Part shown: positions 1-5,653 of the stretch, piece by piece
How positions within the stretch are numbered: the first letter of the stretch is position 1
How the letters are laid out: the number at the start of each line of letters is the position of its first letter
DNA from: Burkholderiales bacterium
GTDB taxonomy: Bacteria > Pseudomonadota > Gammaproteobacteria > Burkholderiales > Burkholderiaceae_E
Length of the DNA: 6,734 nucleotides
Assembly (NCBI GenBank): GCA_027489195.1
Contig: JAIYAG010000221.1
Location: 1-6,734, forward strand
Reading direction: 5' to 3'
The notes under the pieces: model-generated
Told to the model about the DNA's origin: nothing
Seen by the model: the letters and a program-made list of their open reading frames with translations, nothing else
Databases searched by the model: none
Made by a program: the position numbers and the translations under genes

Positions 1-692
1 CCGGCGATGTCCTGCGTGACGCCGATGGCGCGCCGGAAGGCGCCGCGCAGCATCCGCGTGATCGACACCCCGGCCCACAGCGCGATCGCCACCGTCGCCA
101 CGACCGCGATCAGCAGCCCCTGCTTCGTGCGGTCGGCCGTCGAGCGCGCATCGGCCACCGCCTCGACCATCAGGTGCGTCTGCCAGGTGCGCTGCTCGCC
201 GATCGCGGCCACCATCGTGTCGCGGGCCGGCACGAGCTCGCTCTTGAGCTGCGCGAAGGCCGCGTCGACCTGCCCGGCCTTGATCTTGCCGACCACCTCG
301 CCCGCCAGCTTCCAGAACAGGATGTCGGCCTCGCGCACGGCCTTGAACTTCTCGCGTCCGGTGTCGGTCGAGATGTTGCCCTCGAACTCGGACAGCAGCG
401 CCAGCATGCTGGTGCGGGCCGCCCCGATCCGGCCGAGCGTCTCCTCGAGCTCCTGCGGCGTCTTCACCAGCATCGCGTGCCGTGCCTCGAGCGACAGCCG
501 CAGCATCAGCGCCTGAGCGTCGGAGATCCGGGTGACCTGGACCACGTACTTCTCGGCGACGCGCGCCGCCGTGCGCTCGATGCGGTCGAAGGTCACCCAG
601 GCCGCCGCGCAGACGACGATCAGCGACACCACCATGAAGCCGAAGCTCAGCACCAGCTTCGCTCCGACCGGCATCCGGTTCCGATAGGCCAT
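1..692 (-). CDS. Chemoreceptor-like membrane sensor (4HB-type MCP), N-terminal part
   Basis: The minus-strand reading frame is open from ATG 690-692 to the window edge and gives 230 residues without a stop; the C-terminus lies outside. Seen: a short basic N-terminus (MAYRNRMPVGAK), a first membrane helix at about residues 12-32, a helical periplasmic stretch at about 33-190 with no cysteines, a second membrane helix at about 192-212, then SITRMLRGAFRRAIG leading into VTQDIAG, which reads like the start of a HAMP domain. This order is that of methyl-accepting chemotaxis proteins with a four-helix-bundle ligand domain, which sense small molecules in the periplasm and signal to CheA/CheW. The start is supported by GAGAGGA seven bases upstream. 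The gene is divergent from the exporter. Because the signalling domain is not visible, a HAMP-bearing histidine kinase or diguanylate cyclase cannot be excluded. Confidence 0.8.
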   Translation of the reverse strand, partial: MAYRNRMPVGAKLVLSFGFMVVSLIVVCAAAWVTFDRIERTAARVAEKYVVQVTRISDAQALMLRLSLEARHAMLVKTPQELEETLGRIGAARTSMLALLSEFEGNISTDTGREKFKAVREADILFWKLAGEVVGKIKAGQVDAAFAQLKSELVPARDTMVAAIGEQRTWQTHLMVEAVADARSTADRTKQGLLIAVVATVAIALWAGVSITRMLRGAFRRAIGVTQDIA

Positions 693-699
693 CGACGGG

Positions 700-706
700 T
701 CCTCTC
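700..706 (-). promoter_or_regulatory. Ribosome binding site of the chemoreceptor-like gene
   Basis: On the minus strand the bases read GAGAGGA, followed by a seven-base spacer and ATG. It is the clearest Shine-Dalgarno sequence in the window and fixes the start at 692. Confidence 0.7.
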
Positions 707-840
707 GCGCCCGGCTCCGCGCCGCGGGATCGCGGCGCCCGGACGGGCTCGACGCTGACCTTAGGCGGCATCGCCGCGCTCGATCGTCGGAACAGCGGCG
801 GGGTTGCAGCCCATCTCCGGATGGAGGGCCCCGGTCGGTG

Positions 841-861
841 GGCGGTCGCCCTCCGACCGCC
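841..861. repeat. Perfect 8-bp inverted repeat with 5-base loop
   Basis: GGCGGTCG at 841-848 is matched exactly by CGACCGCC at 854-861 around the loop CCCTC. A smaller palindrome, CGACC-GTC-GGTCG at 875-887, lies just downstream and carries the same half-site. No T-run follows, so a regulator-binding site is a likelier reading than an intrinsic terminator. No regulator is known from the sequence. Confidence 0.5.
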
Positions 862-968
862 GGACCGGGACGATCGACCGTCGGTCGCGATCCTAACGAA
901 ATTCCCACAATCCCCGTGCGGTCCGGTGAGCGCCGGTCGGCGCCGCCAGGCCCGTCCGCCCGAGCGGC

Positions 969-974
969 TACACT
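969..974 (+). promoter_or_regulatory. Candidate -10 element of the ABC exporter gene
   Basis: TACACT within GGCTACACTGGACC, 22 bases before the ATG at 997, resembles the sigma-70 -10 elements often seen in GC-rich betaproteobacteria. No good -35 is seen 16-18 bases upstream (the matching position reads about CCAGGC). If used, the leader would be only some 15 bases and would lack a clear Shine-Dalgarno sequence. Confidence 0.4.
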
Positions 975-996
975 GGACCGCCGCCCTGGCTCCACG

Positions 997-2871
997 ATGT
1001 TCCGCTACCTCCAGTCACGCATCCGCGGCACCGCGGGCCCCGGCCCGGGCACCCCGCCGGCCGCGCTCGGCGGCTTCTACCGGCACTTCACCGCGCAGAC
1101 CCGCGGCTGGTACGCGGCGATGTTCGCCACCAGCCTCGCGGTCGCGCTGATCGACACGCTGATCCCGCTGTGCATCGGCCGCCTCGTCGGGATGATGGAG
1201 GCCACCGACCGCGCGGCCGCGGTCGCCCGCGAGATGCCGCTGCTGCTCGGCATGCTGTTCGCGGTGCTGGTGCTGCGACCCCTGGCGCTGTTCGTGGATG
1301 TCGCGATCCGCCACAACGTGCTGGTGCCCGGCGTCACCTCGCTGATCCGCTGGCAGAGCCACCGGCAGGTGATCCGCCAGGGCTGGGCGTTCTTCCAGAA
1401 CGACTTCGCCGGACGGCTGGCCAACCGGGTGATGCAGACCGCGCAGGCGCTGCGCGAGAGCGTGATGGCCGGCATCCGGGCGGTCTGGTACATCGGCGTC
1501 TACGGGGTGTCGGCGCTGGTGCTGCTGGCCTGGGCCGACTGGCGCCTCGCGATGCCGATGCTCGGCTGGTTCGTGGGCTACCTGCTGTTCCTGCGGCATT
1601 TCGTGCCGCGGCTGCGCGAGCTCTCGCGCGCCAGCTCCGAGGTCCGCTCGCAGGTGATGGCGCGGGTCGTCGACGGCTACACCAACATCCTCACCGTCAA
1701 GCTGTTCTCCCGGATGGCCGACGAGGACGCCTGGGTCCGCGAGTCGGTCGATGCGCACCAGGACGCGGTCGCCGCGCACATGCAGGCGATCACGCAGTTC
1801 ATGGTGGTGCTGTCGCTGCTCAACGCGGGGCTGCTCGCCGGCACCGGGGCGATCGGCGTCTGGCTGTGGGCGCAGGGCACGCTGGGCGCGGGCACGGTGG
1901 CGACCGCGCTGCCGCTGGCCTGGCAGATCGCCAACGTGGCCGGCTGGGTGAGCTGGGAGGTGGCGTCGATCTTCGAGAACGTCGGCGTCGTGCAGGAGGG
2001 CATGGAGACCCTCGCGGTCGCGCCCACCGGCGAGGACCGCCCGGGCGCGCGGCCGCTCGAGGTCACCCGCGGCGAGATCCGCTTCGAGGGCGTGCGTTTC
2101 GGCTACGGCCGCACCGACGGCACCACGGTGCTCGACGGGCTCGACCTGGTCGTGCGTCCGGGCGAGCGCGTCGGCGTGGTCGGGCGCTCGGGCGCGGGCA
2201 AGACGACGCTGGTCAACCTGCTGCTGCGCTTCTTCGAGCCGGAGGCCGGCCGGCTGACGATCGACGGGCAGGAGGTGCGCGAGGTCACGCAGGAGAGTCT
2301 GCGGGCGGCGATCGGCATGGTCACGCAGGACACCTCGCTGCTGCACCGCTCGATCGCCGACAACATCCGCTACGGCCGGCCGCGCGCGAGCGACGCCGAG
2401 GTCCGCGCCGCCGCGCGCCGGGCACAGGCCGAGGCCTTCATCGACGGGCTGCAGGACTGGAAGGGCCGCCGCGGCTACGACGCCCACGTGGGCGAGCGCG
2501 GGGTGAAGCTGTCGGGCGGTCAGCGCCAGCGGATCGCGATCGCGCGGGTGCTGCTCAAGGACGCGCCGATCCTCGTGCTCGACGAGGCGACCTCGGCGCT
2601 GGACAGCGAGGTGGAGCAGGCGATCCAGGAGCAGCTCGCCGGGCTGATGGCGGGCAAGACGGTGATCGCGATCGCACACCGGCTGTCGACGATCGCGACC
2701 ATGGACCGGCTGGTGGTGCTCGAGGGCGGACGGATCGTGGAGAGCGGCACGCACGCCGCGCTGCTCGCGGCCGACGGCCACTATGCGGCGCTCTGGCGCC
2801 GGCAGTCGGGCGGCTTCCTCGGCGAGGAGGGCGAGACGGTGGCGGGGCAGCGACTCAGAACAGACCGGTGA
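997..2871 (+). CDS. ABC exporter, fused permease and ATPase (MsbA/multidrug type)
   Basis: This is a 624-residue half-transporter expected to work as a homodimer in the inner membrane, exporting a lipid, drug or other hydrophobic substrate; the substrate cannot be read from the sequence. A six-helix type-1 exporter permease spans about residues 35-330. The ATPase domain has every expected motif: aromatic A-loop Tyr about 370, Walker A GRSGAGKT 396-403, Q-loop Gln 444, X-loop-like VGERGVK just before LSGGQ 505-509, Walker B ILVLDE 525-530 with catalytic Glu 530, D-loop SALD, and H-loop His 561. It therefore looks catalytically intact. Length is normal for the family. I chose the ATG at 997 because it follows a TACACT-like -10; the same frame is open back to 838, but those extra 53 residues look non-coding. 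Its 3' end overlaps that of fhs on the other strand by 17 bp. Confidence 0.93.
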   Translation: MFRYLQSRIRGTAGPGPGTPPAALGGFYRHFTAQTRGWYAAMFATSLAVALIDTLIPLCIGRLVGMMEATDRAAAVAREMPLLLGMLFAVLVLRPLALFVDVAIRHNVLVPGVTSLIRWQSHRQVIRQGWAFFQNDFAGRLANRVMQTAQALRESVMAGIRAVWYIGVYGVSALVLLAWADWRLAMPMLGWFVGYLLFLRHFVPRLRELSRASSEVRSQVMARVVDGYTNILTVKLFSRMADEDAWVRESVDAHQDAVAAHMQAITQFMVVLSLLNAGLLAGTGAIGVWLWAQGTLGAGTVATALPLAWQIANVAGWVSWEVASIFENVGVVQEGMETLAVAPTGEDRPGARPLEVTRGEIRFEGVRFGYGRTDGTTVLDGLDLVVRPGERVGVVGRSGAGKTTLVNLLLRFFEPEAGRLTIDGQEVREVTQESLRAAIGMVTQDTSLLHRSIADNIRYGRPRASDAEVRAAARRAQAEAFIDGLQDWKGRRGYDAHVGERGVKLSGGQRQRIAIARVLLKDAPILVLDEATSALDSEVEQAIQEQLAGLMAGKTVIAIAHRLSTIATMDRLVVLEGGRIVESGTHAALLAADGHYAALWRRQSGGFLGEEGETVAGQRLRTDR

Positions 2872-4513
2872 TCCGGCCGTCGTCGTCGACGTCGATCGCG
2901 TGCGCGGCCGGGACCTTCGGCAGCCCGGGCATGGTCATCACGTCGCCGCAGATCATCACCACGAAGCGCGCGCCCGCCGCGAGGCGCACCTCGCGCACCC
3001 GCACCACGTGGCCCGAGGGCGCGCCGCGCAGCGTCGGGTCGGTCGAGAACGAGTACTGCGTCTTCGCGACGCAGACCGGCCAGCTGCCGTAGCCGTCGGC
3101 CTGCAGCCGCTCGACCTGGGCCCGCACCTTGGCGTCGGCCTCGATGCCCGAGGCGCCGTAGATGCGGGTGGCGATCGCCTCCATCTTCGACCACAGCGGC
3201 GCGTCGTCCTCGTAGGCGAAGCGCAGCGGCGCGGGGCCGGGCGCCGCGGCCGCCACGACGGCCCGGGCCAGGCCTTCCGCCCCCGCCGCGCCGTCGGCGT
3301 AGTGGCGGGCCACTTCCACCGGCACGCCCATCTCGCCGACGCGGCGCCTGAGCAGCGCGATCTCGGCCTCGGTGTCGTGGGCACGGTGGTTGATCGCCAC
3401 CACGCAGGGCAGCCCGAAGGCGCGCAGGTTGTCGAGGTGGCGGACCAGGTTCGGCAGGCCGCGCTCGAGCGCCCCGAGGTCCTCGCGCTCGACGTCCCGG
3501 ACCTCGACGCCGCCGTGGTACTTCAGCGCGCGCACGGTCGCGACCACCACCGCCGCCGCCGGCCGCAGGCCGGCCGCGCGGCACTTGATGTCGACGAACT
3601 TCTCGGCGCCCAGGTCGGCGCCGAAGCCGGCCTCGGTGACCGCGTAGTCGCCGAGCTTCATCGCCGAGCGGGTGGCGATCACGGAATTGCAGCCGTGCGC
3701 GATGTTGGCGAACGGCCCGCCGTGCACCAGCGCCGGCGTGCCCTCGAGCGACTGCACCAGGGTCGGCTGCATCGCGTCGCGCAGCAGCGCCGCCATCGCG
3801 CCCACCGCGCCGAGCTCGCGGGCGCGGATCGGCGCGCCGTCGCCGCGATGGCCGCCGACGATGTCGGCCAGGCGCGCCTTGAGGTCGGCGATGCCGTCGG
3901 CCAGGCACAGGATCGCCATCACCTCCGAGGCGACGACGATGTCGAAGCCGGTCTCGCGCGGGATGCCGTTGGCCGTGCCGCCCAGCCCCACCACGACGTC
4001 GCGCAGCGCACGGTCGTTCATGTCGACCACCCGCCGCCAGCCGATGCGCCGGACGTCGAAGCCCAGCGCGTTGCCGTGGTGGATGTGGTTGTCGATCAGC
4101 GCCGACAGCAGGTTGTGCGCGAGCGCGATCGCACCGAAGTCGCCGGTGAAGTGCAGGTTGATGTCGTCCATCGGCGTCAGCATCGAGCGCCCGCCGCCGG
4201 TGGCGCCGCCCTTCATGCCGAACACCGGCCCGAGCGAGGGCTCGCGCAGCGCGATCACCGCCCGCTGGCCGATCCGGTTCAGTCCGTCGGCCAGCCCGAT
4301 CGTGGTCGTCGTCTTGCCTTCGCCGGCCGGTGTCGGCGAGATCGCGGTGACCAGGATCAGGCGCCCGTCCGGCTGTGTGCGCAGCGCGTTGAGCAGCCGC
4401 GTCGACAGCTTCGCCTTCAGGTGCCCGTGCGGCGACAGGTCGGCCTCGTCGATGCCGAGGCGGTCGCGGGCGAGCTCGACGATGCGGCGGGGGGCGGCGG
4501 GCGTGGCGGACAT
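2855..4513 (-). CDS. fhs: Formate-tetrahydrofolate ligase
   Basis: This cytosolic enzyme joins formate to tetrahydrofolate using ATP, giving 10-formyl-THF for purine and formyl-Met synthesis or for formate assimilation. The 552-residue product is close to the usual 555-560. Seen: P-loop TPAGEGKT 61-68; EPSLGPVFGMKGGATGGG about 91-108; DINLHFTGD 117-125; AHNLLSALIDNH 132-143; the second family signature VATVRALKYHGG 324-335; AKTQYSFSTDP 483-493; and the C-terminal MPGLPKVPAA 528-537. These leave little doubt about the family. The first signature deviates: ATGGGR where most family members have AAGGGY. The start at ATG 4511-4513 gives the normal N-terminus; an in-frame GTG four codons upstream is possible, and neither has a strong ribosome binding site. 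No folD, purU or serine-cycle gene is adjacent in the window. Confidence 0.95.
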   Translation of the reverse strand: MSATPAAPRRIVELARDRLGIDEADLSPHGHLKAKLSTRLLNALRTQPDGRLILVTAISPTPAGEGKTTTTIGLADGLNRIGQRAVIALREPSLGPVFGMKGGATGGGRSMLTPMDDINLHFTGDFGAIALAHNLLSALIDNHIHHGNALGFDVRRIGWRRVVDMNDRALRDVVVGLGGTANGIPRETGFDIVVASEVMAILCLADGIADLKARLADIVGGHRGDGAPIRARELGAVGAMAALLRDAMQPTLVQSLEGTPALVHGGPFANIAHGCNSVIATRSAMKLGDYAVTEAGFGADLGAEKFVDIKCRAAGLRPAAAVVVATVRALKYHGGVEVRDVEREDLGALERGLPNLVRHLDNLRAFGLPCVVAINHRAHDTEAEIALLRRRVGEMGVPVEVARHYADGAAGAEGLARAVVAAAAPGPAPLRFAYEDDAPLWSKMEAIATRIYGASGIEADAKVRAQVERLQADGYGSWPVCVAKTQYSFSTDPTLRGAPSGHVVRVREVRLAAGARFVVMICGDVMTMPGLPKVPAAHAIDVDDDGRITGLF

Positions 4514-4544
4514 GGGCGGGTTCACTCGAGGGCGGGCGCCCGCG

Positions 4545-4575
4545 AGGGTACCTGCGCCGGAGGGGGTTCGGCGAA
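4545..4575 (-). promoter_or_regulatory. Weak candidate promoter of fhs
   Basis: On the minus strand TACCCT (4545-4550) could serve as a -10 and TTCGCC (4570-4575) as a -35, separated by a long 19-base spacer. The putative -35 lies inside the 13-base palindrome at 4565-4577. Both elements are poor matches, so this is a suggestion only. Confidence 0.2.
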
Positions 4576-4577
4576 CC
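4565..4577. repeat. 13-base palindrome upstream of fhs
   Basis: GGTTCG-G-CGAACC has perfect 6-base arms around one central base. It lies 52-64 bases upstream of the fhs ATG, where an operator would be expected. No binding protein can be named. Confidence 0.45.
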
Positions 4578-4585
4578 GACGGGGT

Positions 4586-4608
4586 GGAACGGGGGGTTTC
4601 CGCGTTCC
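4586..4608. repeat. Second inverted repeat in the fhs upstream spacer
   Basis: GGAACG (4586-4591) pairs with CGTTCC (4603-4608) across an 11-base loop containing a G-run and TTT. It lies 79 bases beyond the stop of the upstream DUF4238-like gene. It could be a weak terminator for that gene or part of fhs control; there is no following T-run on the minus strand, so termination is doubtful. Confidence 0.3.
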
Positions 4609-4686
4609 GATGGCTGCATGCCGGCGCGGTCGGCCTGCCGCCGGGGGCGTTGCGGGGCGGGGCGTGCAGGGGCGGGCGAGGGCCCG

Positions 4687-5496
4687 TCAGCCCGAGGCGG
4701 CGTCGGCCGGCGGCTCGGGCGGCGCGAACCGCGGCTGCACCCCGAGCAGCTGCTCGTCGGTCGTCGCCACGATCCAGCGGCGCGCGCCCTCGACGATGTG
4801 TGTGTTGTGGTCCTTGAACGGGCCCATGGCCGAGGCCGGCTGCCAGACGACGGGCGCCGCGCGGCTGGTGCGCTTCGACGGCGACCCCACCAGCAGGCAG
4901 TAGGGCCCGAGCGGCAGCGACACGAAGGGCATCGGCGGGCGTCCGCGCACCCGCCAGTCGACGAAGGGCGCGTCGCTGGTGAGCAGGGGCCCGGGCAGCC
5001 CGTGCACGACCGCCCAGTCGTACATCGCGAGCTGCGCGCGCATCGGCACGTAGACGCGCCGCACGTCCTCGGCCACCGCCGCCGCGATCTCGTCGTCGAA
5101 CATCGGCTCGAGCGCCCAGCGCGCCCGCGAGCGCAGCGCCTCGGCCTGGTAGGCGGCCCACAGCCCGAGGTCGACGCAGTCGTGGACCGCCCGCGCCACC
5201 TCCGCCGGCGAGCCGGCGTCCTCGGCGCGACCGAGCTGCGCGGCCCGCAGGAAGCGGACGATGCCGGGCTCGTGCACGGCCGGCCAGGCGGCGGCCTCAG
5301 GGGAGGCGGCGTCCGCGGTCAGCGGCACCCGGATCGGCACCTCGTCGGCGAACTGCGCCTTGCGGCCCTCGTCGAAGCCCAGCGCGCCGTCGGCGCAGCG
5401 CAGCCAGCGCAGGCCGATGCGCCCGCGCTCCCAGAGCCAGTTGCCGAGCAGCGGACGCAGCGGGTGGTGGCGGTCGTGATCGGTCATCGTCGGCAT
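4687..5496 (-). CDS. DUF4238-like protein of unknown function
   Basis: A 269-residue soluble-looking protein with no signal peptide or membrane helix. I do not recognise a specific gene. The C-terminal half recalls DUF4238: LLTSDAPFVDW at 171-181 (the family has a conserved Ser-Asp-x-Pro after a Trp-rich stretch), SLPLGPYCLLVG at 193-204, and a final Asn followed by VEGARRWIVATT (about 230-246). The N-terminal HHPLRPLLGNW (10-20) could be a degraded form of the family's His-x-x-Pro-x-x-x-Leu-x-x-Phe start. DUF4238 has no established function. The codon use (GC at third positions) and the length of the open frame support it being real. Start: ATG 5494-5496 is used; an internal ATG at 5485-5487 is equally plausible, and neither has a strong ribosome binding site. 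Neighbours give no functional hint. The gene call is solid; the family is tentative. Confidence 0.72.
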   Translation of the reverse strand: MPTMTDHDRHHPLRPLLGNWLWERGRIGLRWLRCADGALGFDEGRKAQFADEVPIRVPLTADAASPEAAAWPAVHEPGIVRFLRAAQLGRAEDAGSPAEVARAVHDCVDLGLWAAYQAEALRSRARWALEPMFDDEIAAAVAEDVRRVYVPMRAQLAMYDWAVVHGLPGPLLTSDAPFVDWRVRGRPPMPFVSLPLGPYCLLVGSPSKRTSRAAPVVWQPASAMGPFKDHNTHIVEGARRWIVATTDEQLLGVQPRFAPPEPPADAASG

Positions 5497-5526
5497 CTGG
5501 GTCGAGTCTTCGCGTGCGCAGCCACC

Positions 5527-5653
5527 GAGAAGCCGTGAAGAAACCGTAGCGAGCAGGCCCGAGCCGACGCCGAGGAGCGCAGCCGTACGTGATGTACGGC
5601 GAGCACCGCAGGTGTCGGATCGGGACGCGCAGTAGGTTTATTCACGGCTTCTC
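5527..5653. repeat. 127-bp nested imperfect inverted-repeat element
   Basis: The outer arms are 5527-5545 and 5635-5653, starting GAGAAGCCGTGAA on each strand and matching at 18 of 19 positions. Inside, 5558-5571 and 5611-5624 match in inverted orientation at 12 of 14 positions. At the centre is a perfect hairpin, GCCGTAC-GTGAT-GTACGGC (5582-5600). The three nested pairs share nearly the same centre (about 5590), so the whole element could fold as one long interrupted hairpin in RNA or cruciform in DNA. The right arm begins inside the stop codon of the dehydratase gene, and the left arm ends about 30 bases before the DUF4238-like start. It has no protein-coding look. It most resembles a dispersed intergenic palindromic repeat (REP/BIME-like); it may also end transcription of the dehydratase gene. 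Confidence 0.8.
5582..5600. terminator. Central hairpin of the inverted-repeat element, possible terminator
   Basis: Seven perfect base pairs (GCCGTAC/GTACGGC) with the loop GTGAT on the plus strand, about 52 bases beyond the dehydratase stop. No T-run follows on either strand, so it is not a standard intrinsic terminator. As the tip of the larger fold it could still stop polymerase or protect the mRNA 3' end. Confidence 0.35.

Larger units (their letters stand above)
693..996. promoter_or_regulatory. Divergent intergenic region between chemoreceptor-like gene and ABC exporter
   Basis: About 304 bp separate the two divergent starts. I find no convincing gene here: the open plus-strand frame running in from 838 is proline/arginine-rich and resembles no protein I recognise. 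The region must hold promoters for both neighbours. It contains six copies of GGTCG or its complement CGACC between 833 and 939, one perfect 8-bp inverted repeat (841-861), a locally less GC-rich patch (about 888-912) and a candidate -10 near 969. I found no convincing sigma-28 (flagellar) promoter for the chemoreceptor-like gene on the minus strand. Confidence 0.6.

Noticed and set aside
7..758. Plus-strand open frames over the chemoreceptor-like gene
   Set aside because: They are shadows of the minus-strand gene, which has coherent membrane helices and a good ribosome binding site.
838..996. N-terminal extension of the ABC exporter by 53 residues, from an ATG at 838
   Set aside because: The extra stretch is rich in Pro, Arg and Gly, resembles no exporter N-terminus, and overlaps the half-site cluster and the TACACT -10 candidate. 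The ATG at 997 gives a normal family length.
1015..2781. Long open frame (588 codons) antisense to the exporter gene
   Set aside because: High GC suppresses stop codons in shadow frames. The product is a His/Arg/Ala/Asp-rich sequence with no domain, while the plus strand has a complete ABC exporter.
2858..2900. Intrinsic terminator between the exporter and fhs genes
   Set aside because: Short GTCGAC-like palindromes here encode the Asp-rich Fhs C-terminus (DVDDDGR), and no T-run follows on either strand.
1170..3092. 640-codon plus-strand frame overlapping the exporter gene
   Set aside because: It is the +1-type shadow of the exporter frame; its product is Arg/Gly/Ala-rich and motif-free.
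2783..4903. Long plus-strand open frame (706 codons) across fhs
   Set aside because: A mirror frame of fhs; low-complexity Arg/Ala/His/Gly-rich product with no recognisable motif.
4514..5161. Upstream extension of fhs in the same frame to 5161
   Set aside because: It would overlap the DUF4238-like gene in another frame, is Arg/Ala-rich, and makes the protein over 200 residues longer than any normal Fhs.
5527..5653. Insertion sequence or CRISPR explanation for the inverted-repeat element
   Set aside because: There is no transposase frame between the arms, no visible target duplication, and no array of spaced direct repeats.
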